A DNA stretch of 64,000 nucleotides. It comes from Blautia pseudococcoides. GTDB lineage: Bacteria > Bacillota > Clostridia > Lachnospirales > Lachnospiraceae. Below the pieces are notes generated by a model. It was not told the DNA's origin. It saw only the letters and a list, made by a program, of their open reading frames with translations, and did no database searches. Below are positions 8,013 to 17,744 of this stretch, piece by piece. The translations under genes were made by a program, and so were the position numbers. Location of the stretch: NCBI RefSeq assembly GCF_001689125.2, contig NZ_CP015405.2, forward strand, positions 4,862,501 through 4,926,500. The letters are read 5' to 3'. Numbering within the stretch: the stretch's first letter is position 1; the number at the start of each line of letters is the position of its first letter.

Positions 8013-11000
8013 ATGAAATCATGGAAGCGATGGAACAGGGCGTTTGGTGCTACTCTGGCTACAGCTCTTGTCTGCACTTCAGTTAATTTCCCGGTCTATA
8101 TACAAGCGGCCGTAGAAGACCAGGGAAGCATATCTGAGGCAGCTACAGAGACAATTCCTGAAATCACGGGAACCGTTTACCACGTGGACAGTGCAGGGGG
8201 CAGTGATGAAAGCGGTGACGGGTCGGAGGCAAATCCATTTAAAACTCTGGCTAAGGTAAACACAATTGAACTGCAGCCCGGAGACGGCATCAGCCTGAAA
8301 AAGGGCAGCATTTTTGACAACCAGCAGCTTGCACCGAAAGGAACAGGAACCGAGGAGAAGCCTATCGTGATCAACACATATGGCGAGGGAAGCATGCCTG
8401 TTATCAATGCAGGAGGATTCAGAAGGACCGGCGGCACCAATGGGGACGGTACACCTGAATATGCAGGCTACAAAGAGGCGGTCCTGATCCAGAATATGGA
8501 GTATACATATGTAACAGGACTGGAAGTCACAAATGATGACGCATTCAATGAGACAAGCGATGCAGGAGATCCAAACAACCTGAATTCCGGAAGCGACGAT
8601 GTAATTCCCAGACGTCTGGGTATTCACGTTACCATTGATGAGCGGGAAACTGTAAACAAAACATTAGACGGCGGCAGAGAGTACAACACTGTCGTTATTG
8701 ACGGCTGTTATGTACATGATGTAGACGGAAATGAAAACCGCGGTGTAAACAAAGTTGACGGCGGTATTGGTATTGAGGTTATCTTCAGCTCAGAAGCAGG
8801 AGTCTTTCCTTACTTCAACGGCGTAACCATCCAAAACAACAGAATTGACCAGTGTGACCGTACAGGGATCAAGGCTATCCGCCTTTCCGACCTGGATCAG
8901 TTCAGAAACAATGACCCGGATAAAGCCGGATATGACCCCAATAATGACGCGGATAACAACTCAGCCAATGACGGTGTACGTCATGACAATATCCGCTATA
9001 AAGACCAGGCACAGAGAGGTCTTCACATTGTCGGAAACTATCTGAGTGATATCGGCGGTGACGGTATTCTGGTCTGTGAATCACAGGGCGCAGTAGTTGA
9101 GCACAACGTGGTAAACGGACAGGCTATGCGCGCAAAAGGAGCCAATGCAGGTATCTGGGCATGGAACTCCTTTGACACCTTATTCCGTTATAATGAGAGC
9201 TTTGACGGCCCGGCCTACAACCAGGACGGCTGCTCTTACGACAGTGATTACTGGTGTGCGGGCAGCATTTTTGAGTACAATTACAGCCATGATACGCCTA
9301 TGGGCTTTATGCTTATGATGGGTAATAACAATACAGATGTTATCCGTTATAATGTGAGCCAGAATGACGGCCTTGCATGGCGTCACGGAGCAGGAAATAC
9401 CAATTCGGAAAGTTACATTTACAATAATGTATTCTATTACGATGGCGCAAACTGGGTATTCAATCACAGCAACGGCGGCGGTTCCGCTATGGGAAGTGCT
9501 TACAACTGGCATATGTACAACAACATTTACTATAACTACAATGAAGAAGTGGCCAGTAAATGGGGCAGTGCGGAGACAACGGCGGAAAGCTGGAACAACT
9601 CTTATCTGCAGCAGGCAGGAAACCTGGTATATGAAGCCAGCGGCATTCATGATCCCGGTGAAATCCCTAATGCGATCCAGGCAGATCCGCTCTTTGAAAA
9701 TGCGGGCGGCGGCCAGAGCGCTGCGATCAGCGATGACGGTATGACAGCTACATCCAATTGGGAATCCCTGAAAGCCTACGCGCTGAAGGAAGGTTCACCT
9801 GCTATCGGCAATGGTGTGTATGTCAATGTAGTTCCGGCAACCAGCCCGGAAAACAAAGGACTCTGGGATTACACTTCAGACAGAAATGCAAAGACCGACT
9901 TCTTTGGAAATGCCCTCTATGACGGCGCACCTGATATCGGTATTATGGAAATGACAGGCGTTCAGGGTGCAGACTTCGCACTTGAGAGCAATGCGGGATA
10001 TAAAGTATATGATCCGGAATGCGGAGCATATCTTACAAGCGGGGAAAATGGCCTGGAAGTCAACGCTTCAGGCAGCCAGTTTGTCATGGAGAATGCAGGC
10101 GGCGGCTATAAAGTTAAAATCTGGGATACAGAGAGTAATGCGTACTTATACTTAAATACGGATGGTGACAGTGCAGTTCTGTCTGAAAAAGATTCCACTG
10201 TCTGGACAGCGGTTGACAGGAAGAACGGCCTTCATCAGTTGAGATCCGGGGATAACTTCCTTGTCTGCAACGATGACGGAACACTTTCTCTGGGCACAGC
10301 AGGTACAGACTGGCAGTTTGTCCTTCAGGAGCATTCCAAGTCCTATAATGTAGGCGGAGATGCCATTGACGGATTCAGCGCTGACCGGGCTTACGACGCA
10401 AATAAAAAATTATCCGGTTATGTTGAGGAGTATACCAAACTGACCGGCAGCGGCAGCGGTGTATATGCTACAGGCGTTACTGCTGACACAATTGAATACA
10501 AGGTTTACGCATCAGATGCTTCCCACAACCTGAAACTCTATGTTTCTGAGATGGAAGATACAGCCGGACGTACTTTTGACGTTCTGGTAAACGGTGAGGT
10601 AGTGAAAGAGAGATACACCTTGTCCGGTGACACAGATGTTATTGAAATCGGTTCTGTGTATCCTGCAGGCGGTGTTATCACTGTGAAACTTCAGAGTGCA
10701 TACAGTGAAGAAGCCGGAACAATGACTGATCCAATCCTGAATGGTATCGCAGCAGATATGGCTGTTATGTCAGAAGTGAATATGAGACTGGATGCAGGTA
10801 ATTCCGATACATCCAATATGGGCAACCATGACGGACTGTTTGAGGATGCAGAATTTGAAGCCACAGGAAGCGGCTGGTACGCAAATGGTTCCACCTCAAC
10901 AGAGGAGATCAACAGCAAGCTTGCCGGTGGGAAACCTGTACCGGATGCCGGGCTTGGAACTGCACTGAAGAGTGGACGTGCAGGTGAAGACTTTGGATAC

Positions 11001-14000
11001 AAATTCAAAGTGTCACCTGGAATTTACAGAGTAAAACTGTATTTTAATGATACAAGCGCAGATGAGTTTACACCTGGAACATTTGATGTGAGTGTCAACG
11101 GTTCTGTAGTGGAAGAAGGATTTACCATTCCGGAGCAGAATAAAGCATACGATATCACGGTTACAGCGGAGGCACAGGACGGTCTGATTGATATCGGACT
11201 GAAAGCAGCCGAGGGAAAAGCCATTGTCAATGCAGTTATCGTTGAGCCTTATCAGGAGATCACAGGCGAGAACCTGGCACTGAACAAAGCGGCAGACGCA
11301 AGCGGCCAGGAAGAAGACTCCATGGCAGCAAAATACGCAGTTGACGGCAGCCAGTCCACACGTTACAGCAGCGGACAGGGCAGCAGCCAGTGGATCAGCG
11401 TTGATCTGGAAAAGAAATATATGGTAGATACCGTTGCGGTTGACTGGACACCAGGCGCTTATGCCACAGATTATGAGGTGCAGGTCTCTGCAGACGGAGA
11501 GACCTGGAATACGGTCAAGACAGTAAACAGCGCTTATCCGGGACTGAATCTGGTGAAATTTGATCCGGCAGAAGCACAGTATGTAGCGCTTGTCTCCATC
11601 AGCAATGCCAATGAATGGGGAATGTCCATGACAGAGCTGGGTGTTTACGGTGAGGAGATCACGGGAAGCCCGGCAGCAACAGTAAATACAGAGGACAAAG
11701 GAAACCATAACTATCAGGTAAACGTAGGCCTGGAGAATATTTTCAACAAGTACAGAAATGCAGTTGTGGAATATACATATGATCCGGCTCAGATCACCTT
11801 AAATACAGACAGTGCCGCAGTAAATGAAGAGGCACTTCTGAAAACAGTAGACCCAACAGTAACAGATAATGAGGACGGAACCAAGACGGTTCGTTTCTCT
11901 TATGGAATCAAGAAACAGGATGCATTCAAGAAGGCTGCGGAACTGATGAATGTAACCTTTACGGCAGAAGAGGGAGCAACAAGGAAACCGGTAACTGTTA
12001 ATGTATCCTTCAGCAATGCGGAAGGCCATGTGACAGCACTGGAAAAAGTGCTCACATATGTACCGAATAACTTTACATATGAAGATTTAAGCGCTTTGAT
12101 CCAGGATGCAGAAGCGCAGATGAATGCAGCAGTAGTGGGACCGAAACCGGGTGAATATACCCAGGAAGCAGTCGATACATTCAAAGAAGCTATTGAGGAA
12201 GCGAAAGCAGTTCCGGAAGGAAAGGAAGCTTCTGAGTATGAAGCTGCATATGTGAAGCTGGAAGCAGCTATGAAGGCATTTACCGAAGTGGTCAACGTTG
12301 CAGAATATGATACTTACTATCAGGACTTTGCGGCAGCAGATGAGGCAAACTTTGAATATGCGAATGCTTCCGGACAGCTTACGGATGAAGGTATGTTATT
12401 ATCTATCGGCGGCAGCGGAGTTGCTAAGGATATGAATGCCACCGCTATCAACCAGGGGATATTCCGTATCCGCTTTACTACAGACAGTGTTGCAGACCAG
12501 ACATTGTTTACTGTTGGAAACGGAATCATGTTCGGGTACGATGCAGGCGGCGGAAACTGGTTCTATGATAAAACGGCAGACGGAGGCTGGGGCAACTTTA
12601 TCTATGGCCATGCGCTTACACCCAATGAAGAACATGAGATCATTTTCAGATTTGTACCGAGTGCCAGCAAAGCAGCAGGTTTATACGACCTGACTCTGTG
12701 GTATGACGGAACTGAATTAGGAAGTGCATCCAATGTTCCTTACAGCACAGAACCCGGACAGTATACACTGCAGAGCAGAAGAAATTTACACAACATGACT
12801 GTAAAAGAAGTATACTACGGCGATGAAGTTCCATCACATACCATCAGTGTAACAGCAGGTGAGAACGGAACCGTCAGCCAGACGGGTGATGTATCGGTAG
12901 ACCGTGAAACAAACAAAACATTTGTGATCAAACCGGATAAAGGTTATACTGTTGATAAAGTGCTTATTGACGGCAAACCGGCAGTAGTGGAAAATAATAA
13001 AGTTACATTTGAATATGTAATTGAAGACCACACGCTGGAAGTAACCTTCAAGAAACTTGAGACATCCAGTCTGGAAGCCCTGATCCAGGAGATGAAGGGA
13101 ATTGAAGCGGACGGTTATACACCGGACAGCTATCAGAAATTCCAGGAAGCGATCGCGGCAGCAGAAGCTGTTGTGGAAAACGCCACAACGCAGAAAGAGA
13201 TCACCGATGCCATCGTAGCCCTTGGCAATGCAAAAGATGTGCTGGTACAGACCGCCCTTGAAGGCCTCACAGTCAACACAGAAAATGCCAAGACAGACTA
13301 TCTGTTAGGCGATGAATTCAACGCAGAGGGAATCGTAGTGGAGGCCGTATACAATGATGGCACCACAAAGACACTGAATGCGGACGAATACACCATCACT
13401 GGATTTGATTCCAGCGTGATCGGACCAAAAGAAATAACAGTGTCTTATACAGAGGGTGAAACAGCTATGACTGCATCCTTCACCGTACAGGTCAGCTTAA
13501 CTGTAGACACCAAGGGTCTGGAATTAGCTATCACCATGGCAGAGAATCTTGCAAACGGCAGCCAGTCCTTCTCACCGGAGAGCTGGGCAGCAGTGGAAGA
13601 GGCTCTGAATGAGGCAAATGGTCTTCTGACAAGCCTTGAGACAACCCAGGGACAGATTGATGATGCATTCTCAAAACTGATCAATGCGATCACAGCACTG
13701 AAACCGGGCGTACAGAAATTCGGTCTGGAAGCTGCGATCCAGGGAGCAGAAGCTATCCTTGCAGATCCTGTGACAGAAGAGCGTTATACAGAAGGCAGTG
13801 TTCAGGCAGTTAAAGATGCATTAGAGGCAGCTAAGACTGTATTTGACACCGTTTACGGCGAAGACGAGGTAGAGGCAGGACAGCAGGCAGTCAATGAGGC
13901 AACAACAAATCTGCTCACTGCAGTATCTCAGATGTTAGATAAAGACTTTGCCCGTCTGCATGCGATCATTGCGCAGGCAGAGACCATCCTTCAGGATAGC

Positions 14001-14543
14001 GGCAAGTACACGGCGAAATCTGTGGAGAGACTTCAGAACCAGCTCAAAGCAGCAAAAGAGACAGCAGCTAATACAGAACTGACAGGGCAGGAAGCCAGAG
14101 AAGCCCGTCAGGCACTGGAAGAAGCCATTACAGGGCTTGTCTTCAAAGGCAACAAGGCAGCACTGGAAACCGTTATGGCAAAAGCGCAGGAAATTTTAAA
14201 CAATTCAGGCAGATATCTGGCAGGAAGCATTGAAGGCCTGAAGGAAGCTCTTGACAAAGCCCAGATAGTCTATGACGATCCGGAGGCAGTTCAGGATGAG
14301 ATCAATGCAGCAGTAGCAGAACTTACAAAGGAAGTGGAAGAGGTAAGACTTCTCGGTGACGTGGATCTGAACGGCGTTGTAAATGCAGCAGACAGTGCAC
14401 TGCTCCTGCAGTACAGCGTAGGTCTCAAAGAACTGACAGAAGAGCAGATTCTGATTGGTGACGTGAATGTAGATAATGAAACCAACACAACAGATGCGAC
14501 CAGAATCCTGCAGTTGTCAGCAGAGAAAATTACTACATTCTGA
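8013..14543 (+). CDS. Giant secreted beta-helix glycosidase (GH136-like) with CBMs, FIVAR repeats and dockerin
   Basis: A 2176-residue exported enzyme. Approximate order: signal peptide 1-34; right-handed parallel beta-helix 50-645; ricin-like trefoil 652-778; two malectin-like modules 780-920 and 924-1080; F5/8C (CBM32-like) 1086-1217; cohesin/X82-like module 1220-1348; FIVAR 1358-1427; jelly-roll module 1430-1607; bacterial repeat 1608-1682; FIVAR 1685-1748; Ig-like 1749-1829; four FIVAR repeats 1833-2111; type I dockerin 2113-2176 (DVDLNGVVNAAD and DVNVDNETNTTD calcium loops). In the helix, QDGCSYDSD holds Asp405 and Asp412, seven apart as in GH136 lacto-N-biosidases. Start chosen at the ATG with GGAAGGAGAG; a TTG at 7995 is less likely. 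The cohesin gene follows by 39 bp. The GH136 call is tentative; beta-helix, dockerin and FIVAR are clear. Confidence 0.85.
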   Translation: MKSWKRWNRAFGATLATALVCTSVNFPVYIQAAVEDQGSISEAATETIPEITGTVYHVDSAGGSDESGDGSEANPFKTLAKVNTIELQPGDGISLKKGSIFDNQQLAPKGTGTEEKPIVINTYGEGSMPVINAGGFRRTGGTNGDGTPEYAGYKEAVLIQNMEYTYVTGLEVTNDDAFNETSDAGDPNNLNSGSDDVIPRRLGIHVTIDERETVNKTLDGGREYNTVVIDGCYVHDVDGNENRGVNKVDGGIGIEVIFSSEAGVFPYFNGVTIQNNRIDQCDRTGIKAIRLSDLDQFRNNDPDKAGYDPNNDADNNSANDGVRHDNIRYKDQAQRGLHIVGNYLSDIGGDGILVCESQGAVVEHNVVNGQAMRAKGANAGIWAWNSFDTLFRYNESFDGPAYNQDGCSYDSDYWCAGSIFEYNYSHDTPMGFMLMMGNNNTDVIRYNVSQNDGLAWRHGAGNTNSESYIYNNVFYYDGANWVFNHSNGGGSAMGSAYNWHMYNNIYYNYNEEVASKWGSAETTAESWNNSYLQQAGNLVYEASGIHDPGEIPNAIQADPLFENAGGGQSAAISDDGMTATSNWESLKAYALKEGSPAIGNGVYVNVVPATSPENKGLWDYTSDRNAKTDFFGNALYDGAPDIGIMEMTGVQGADFALESNAGYKVYDPECGAYLTSGENGLEVNASGSQFVMENAGGGYKVKIWDTESNAYLYLNTDGDSAVLSEKDSTVWTAVDRKNGLHQLRSGDNFLVCNDDGTLSLGTAGTDWQFVLQEHSKSYNVGGDAIDGFSADRAYDANKKLSGYVEEYTKLTGSGSGVYATGVTADTIEYKVYASDASHNLKLYVSEMEDTAGRTFDVLVNGEVVKERYTLSGDTDVIEIGSVYPAGGVITVKLQSAYSEEAGTMTDPILNGIAADMAVMSEVNMRLDAGNSDTSNMGNHDGLFEDAEFEATGSGWYANGSTSTEEINSKLAGGKPVPDAGLGTALKSGRAGEDFGYKFKVSPGIYRVKLYFNDTSADEFTPGTFDVSVNGSVVEEGFTIPEQNKAYDITVTAEAQDGLIDIGLKAAEGKAIVNAVIVEPYQEITGENLALNKAADASGQEEDSMAAKYAVDGSQSTRYSSGQGSSQWISVDLEKKYMVDTVAVDWTPGAYATDYEVQVSADGETWNTVKTVNSAYPGLNLVKFDPAEAQYVALVSISNANEWGMSMTELGVYGEEITGSPAATVNTEDKGNHNYQVNVGLENIFNKYRNAVVEYTYDPAQITLNTDSAAVNEEALLKTVDPTVTDNEDGTKTVRFSYGIKKQDAFKKAAELMNVTFTAEEGATRKPVTVNVSFSNAEGHVTALEKVLTYVPNNFTYEDLSALIQDAEAQMNAAVVGPKPGEYTQEAVDTFKEAIEEAKAVPEGKEASEYEAAYVKLEAAMKAFTEVVNVAEYDTYYQDFAAADEANFEYANASGQLTDEGMLLSIGGSGVAKDMNATAINQGIFRIRFTTDSVADQTLFTVGNGIMFGYDAGGGNWFYDKTADGGWGNFIYGHALTPNEEHEIIFRFVPSASKAAGLYDLTLWYDGTELGSASNVPYSTEPGQYTLQSRRNLHNMTVKEVYYGDEVPSHTISVTAGENGTVSQTGDVSVDRETNKTFVIKPDKGYTVDKVLIDGKPAVVENNKVTFEYVIEDHTLEVTFKKLETSSLEALIQEMKGIEADGYTPDSYQKFQEAIAAAEAVVENATTQKEITDAIVALGNAKDVLVQTALEGLTVNTENAKTDYLLGDEFNAEGIVVEAVYNDGTTKTLNADEYTITGFDSSVIGPKEITVSYTEGETAMTASFTVQVSLTVDTKGLELAITMAENLANGSQSFSPESWAAVEEALNEANGLLTSLETTQGQIDDAFSKLINAITALKPGVQKFGLEAAIQGAEAILADPVTEERYTEGSVQAVKDALEAAKTVFDTVYGEDEVEAGQQAVNEATTNLLTAVSQMLDKDFARLHAIIAQAETILQDSGKYTAKSVERLQNQLKAAKETAANTELTGQEAREARQALEEAITGLVFKGNKAALETVMAKAQEILNNSGRYLAGSIEGLKEALDKAQIVYDDPEAVQDEINAAVAELTKEVEEVRLLGDVDLNGVVNAADSALLLQYSVGLKELTEEQILIGDVNVDNETNTTDATRILQLSAEKITTF

Positions 14544-14582
14544 TTTTAAAGGAAAATCCAGGAGAACAGGCAGGTAACCTAT

Positions 14583-15386
14583 ATGAAAAAGAGAACCAGG
14601 AAAATAGCAATGTTATGTATGAGTGCACTTCTGTTTGTACAGGCAATGCCTGTCTGGGCCGCAGGTGGAACAGAAATCGCATTAAACCCGGGTAAGGCTC
14701 AGGAGGGCAGCCAGGTTCAGGTGGCTTGTGAGATCACAAACGCCCAGGAAGTGACCAATGGAAAAATTCGTATCCATTACGATGCATCCAAACTTGTCCT
14801 CACTGCGGACAGCGCCGGAGGTGCGCTGTCCGGGGCCCTGTGTGAAGTCAATGACTGCCTGACAGGAAATAAGGAGGAAGGAGAGATTGTAGCAGCATTC
14901 GCTTCTTCAACACCACTTGCAGAGGACGGCAGTCTCCTTGATATGACATTCCAGTTGGCAGACGGCGTTAAAGCCGGGGATACAGCGGACATTCAGGTAG
15001 ATATTGAGGAATTGGCCGGAGACAGCGGTAATATAGGGAATAATGAAATGCATACTGCCTCCATTACTGTGGAAGCAAAGGGTGAAAATCCGAATCCGGG
15101 CGGAGATGACCACAAACCGGGCGGAGATGACCACAAACCGGGCGGAGACGATAACAAAAATCCGGGCGGGGATGATGGCAGCCAGGGCAGTGACAAGAAC
15201 GACGGAAACGGCAATAAGGGAACCACACCCGCCACTACCCCAGCCAAAAAATCCGGAAACAGCACAACAACCTCCAAATCAGCAAAGACCGGGGATGATA
15301 CCAACATTTTATTCCCTGTTCTGGGTGTTGGAGCGGCAGCGGTAGTGATAGCCGCCGTAGCAGCAAAAAAGAAAAAAGAATCATAA
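14583..15386 (+). CDS. Cell-surface cohesin protein with sortase-like anchor
   Basis: A 267-residue protein: signal peptide 1-26 (cut after PVWA), one cohesin domain at about 28-163 (NGKIRIHYDASKLVL is the typical strand), a low-complexity PGGDD linker, then KTGDD, a hydrophobic helix and KKKKES. This tail resembles the sorting signals of Lachnospiraceae surface proteins, although the LPXTG core is not exact, so it may be sortase-linked or simply membrane-held. It directly follows the dockerin-bearing enzyme and is the obvious candidate to hold it at the cell surface. The partner relation is inference from adjacency and module type. Confidence 0.85.
   Translation: MKKRTRKIAMLCMSALLFVQAMPVWAAGGTEIALNPGKAQEGSQVQVACEITNAQEVTNGKIRIHYDASKLVLTADSAGGALSGALCEVNDCLTGNKEEGEIVAAFASSTPLAEDGSLLDMTFQLADGVKAGDTADIQVDIEELAGDSGNIGNNEMHTASITVEAKGENPNPGGDDHKPGGDDHKPGGDDNKNPGGDDGSQGSDKNDGNGNKGTTPATTPAKKSGNSTTTSKSAKTGDDTNILFPVLGVGAAAVVIAAVAAKKKKES
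15096..15178 (+). repeat. Tandem repeat in the cohesin-protein linker
   Basis: Three near-identical 21-bp units and a partial fourth, encoding PGGDDHK or PGGDDNK. This is a flexible acidic linker between the cohesin and the anchor and is likely to vary in copy number between strains. Confidence 0.85.
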
Positions 15387-15410
15387 TGGAAAAACAGTTA
15401 TAAAAGGGTG

Positions 15411-15447
15411 CCGGTCTGCAGGATACTATGCAGACCGGTATTTTTTT
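15411..15447 (+). terminator. Strong terminator after the cohesin gene
   Basis: Perfect 10-bp arms CCGGTCTGCA/TGCAGACCGG, an 8-base loop, then TATTTTTTT. It closes the two-gene glycosidase-cohesin unit. Confidence 0.92.
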
Positions 15448-15539
15448 ATGACTTTTTTTGATAAAATGAAAAGAATCTAATCATTTTCCATGTTTAGATA
15501 CGTTTTATTATACAGGGGACGCCCTGTAGGAGGAAAATC

Positions 15540-16073
15540 TTGACGCGTGAAGACAAACTTATTAAAAAACTGGAACATGGAGATATGAGCGCCCTGGATG
15601 AGCTAATATCCCTGTACTATACCGATATTCTGCGGTACTGTGTCTGCCACACAGCGGATAGGCAGACCGCAGAGGATGCCGTACAAGAGACTTTTTTAAA
15701 GACCGTGCGGTATCTGGACAGATATATACACAAGGGGAAATTCCGTGCTTTTTTATACCAGGTGGCATCCAATACGTGTGTGGACATGTGGAGAAAAAAA
15801 CATCAGGAGGAACAGATGCCGGATACGCTTGAATGCCTGGAACAAGGATTTAAGAGAGCTGAGACAGAGATGGACTTTATGCTGCTCATCAAAGAACTGC
15901 CGGAAGAGCAGAGAGAAATCATATACCTGCGGTTTGCCCATGACCTGACACTGAGAGAAATCGGACAGATTTTGAATCTGCCGCAAAGAACGGTACAGTC
16001 CAGACTGCGGGCAGCACTGAAGCGGATGAAAAAGGAACTGGGGAAAGGAGGGATTCTGCATGAGGAAATCTGA
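15540..16073 (+). CDS. ECF-type RNA polymerase sigma factor
   Basis: A 177-residue group IV sigma factor. Region 2 covers about residues 20-85 (AEDAVQETFLKTVRYLDRY), and region 4 covers about 120-170 (LTLREIGQILNLPQRTVQSR as the helix-turn-helix). Translation starts at TTG, supported by TAGGAGG six bases upstream. It overlaps the next gene by 14 bases. Such units usually report envelope or antibiotic stress, and this one is followed by an ABC exporter, which is probably its target. The trigger is unknown. Confidence 0.92.
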   Translation: MTREDKLIKKLEHGDMSALDELISLYYTDILRYCVCHTADRQTAEDAVQETFLKTVRYLDRYIHKGKFRAFLYQVASNTCVDMWRKKHQEEQMPDTLECLEQGFKRAETEMDFMLLIKELPEEQREIIYLRFAHDLTLREIGQILNLPQRTVQSRLRAALKRMKKELGKGGILHEEI

Positions 16074-16842
16074 GATAGAAAAAAAGCTTTTGCAATGCCT
16101 GCATGAAAAGACAGAACCGGATACGGAAGAGAGAGGAAGAGAGGCTGTGATGCTGGCAGCCAGACAGGCATACCGCACCGCTTCCGGGAAAAAGAGGATT
16201 TCTTTTTGGCAGTTCATGACAAGCCAGGCCAGATTTTTAGGCTGGAAAATATGGAGTATGCAGGCAGCCTCTCTGGCTGTCATGTATTTCTTGATCTATA
16301 CGCTCTGCGCTGGTGATATCGCGTATTTGTGGGGCCGGCATCTTCCGGTGCTGCTGTGTTTTGGAAGTGTTCTTCTGCTCTTTCCCACTCTGCCCATACT
16401 AGCCAGGTCCAGGCGCTATCAGATGGCAGAGACAGAACAGGTTTCCCGGTTCTCTTTAAACCGCCTGCTGATCGCCCGGCTGGTAATGATCGGAGCTGGG
16501 GATCTTCTGATGCTGACACTGCTGTTTTTCCTTACGGTGGGGGGCATGGGAGGAGATCCGGGCGTTGCGGTATTATACCTGCTGGTACCTTTTCTCATAC
16601 TGGGGAGTATTTATATAACCATTGCCGTGCATGTGCAGATCAAATACGTGCTCATAACCTGCCTTGCCGCAGGGGCGGGAACTGTGGTGGTTCTTTTGCT
16701 GATGTATTATTTTTGTTACGGTTTTTATGAGCAGTCTTTCCAGGCCGGGTGGGCGCTTGTCTGTGCAGGGGCAGTGTTGTGGGACATGATCCAGCTTAAC
16801 AAAGTGGAAAGAAGAGAGACTGCATTGGATACATGGATATAA
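16060..16842 (+). CDS. Six-TM membrane protein, candidate anti-sigma factor
   Basis: A 260-residue protein with a charged cytoplasmic N-terminus of about 60 residues (MRKSEIEKKLLQCLHEKTEP) and about six membrane helices after it. No zinc-binding anti-sigma motif (H-x3-C-x2-C) is present. Overlap of 14 bases with the sigma gene suggests coupled synthesis and a role in holding the sigma factor at the membrane. Equally, it may be an accessory part of the ABC exporter that follows. Function inferred from position only. Confidence 0.7.
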   Translation: MRKSEIEKKLLQCLHEKTEPDTEERGREAVMLAARQAYRTASGKKRISFWQFMTSQARFLGWKIWSMQAASLAVMYFLIYTLCAGDIAYLWGRHLPVLLCFGSVLLLFPTLPILARSRRYQMAETEQVSRFSLNRLLIARLVMIGAGDLLMLTLLFFLTVGGMGGDPGVAVLYLLVPFLILGSIYITIAVHVQIKYVLITCLAAGAGTVVVLLLMYYFCYGFYEQSFQAGWALVCAGAVLWDMIQLNKVERRETALDTWI

Positions 16843-16853
16843 GGAGGAATAAG

Positions 16854-17744
16854 ATGGAGCTGACAATTGATCAGATATGGAAAAAATATAAAGACAAGGC
16901 AGCAGTCAGTCAAGTCAGCCTAAAGCTGACACCCGGAGTCTGGGGACTTCTGGGGGCCAACGGAGCGGGAAAGACTACCCTTATGCGGATGGTGGCCGGA
17001 ATCCTGAAACCCACCGAAGGCAGGGTTCTCTATGACGGCATATCTATTCAGGTGCTGGGGGAGAAGTACAGGGATATCTTCGGCTACCTGCCTCAGGAGT
17101 TTGGCTTTTATCCTGAATTTACAGTTCAGGATTACCTTGAGTACATGGCAGTGTTGAAGGGGCTGACCAAAAAAGAAAGCAAAAGAAGGATAGAAGAACT
17201 TCTGGAGAACATGTCACTTGCGGAAGTGAGAAAGAAAAAGATCATAAAGCTTTCAGGCGGAATGAAGCGCAGGGTGGGGATCGCCCAGGCCCTGCTCAAT
17301 GAGCCGGAGGTACTGATCCTGGATGAACCCACAAGCGGTCTCGACCCGGGGGAACGTGTCCGATTCCGCAATCTGCTCTCGGAATTTGCCTCCCATGACA
17401 GGATTGTCCTCATATCTACCCATATTGTATCAGATGTGGAATATATCGCCACATGCAACGCGGTGATGAAAGACGGCAGGATACTGGCTTCCGGTACCAC
17501 AGAGGAGCTGGTGACCATGGTGGAGGGCAAGGTCTGGACCGGTTCCATACCCATGGAGCAGCTTGCCAAGTACGAGAGGAAGCTGCAGATCGTAAATCTG
17601 AAGAATGAGGAGAACGGAATGGTCTCCATTAGATATTTGTCTGAAGATCCGGGGATCGCGGATTCCAAAAAAGAAGTGCCAAGGCTGGAGGATCTGTACC
17701 TCTGGCTGTTTCCGGAAGACAGATTTGAAAAGGAGGCGGAGTAA
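16854..17744 (+). CDS. ABC transporter ATP-binding protein
   Basis: A 296-residue ATPase with Walker A GANGAGKTTL, signature LSGGMKRRVGIA, Walker B VLILDEP and switch His in STH. The start at 16854 is chosen for its AAGGAGG box; an in-frame ATG at 16833 lies inside the previous gene. The protein is longer than a bare ABC domain; the last 80 residues look like the C-terminal extension of BcrA/NatA-type exporters. It is followed without a gap by its permease gene. Confidence 0.9.
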   Translation: MELTIDQIWKKYKDKAAVSQVSLKLTPGVWGLLGANGAGKTTLMRMVAGILKPTEGRVLYDGISIQVLGEKYRDIFGYLPQEFGFYPEFTVQDYLEYMAVLKGLTKKESKRRIEELLENMSLAEVRKKKIIKLSGGMKRRVGIAQALLNEPEVLILDEPTSGLDPGERVRFRNLLSEFASHDRIVLISTHIVSDVEYIATCNAVMKDGRILASGTTEELVTMVEGKVWTGSIPMEQLAKYERKLQIVNLKNEENGMVSIRYLSEDPGIADSKKEVPRLEDLYLWLFPEDRFEKEAE

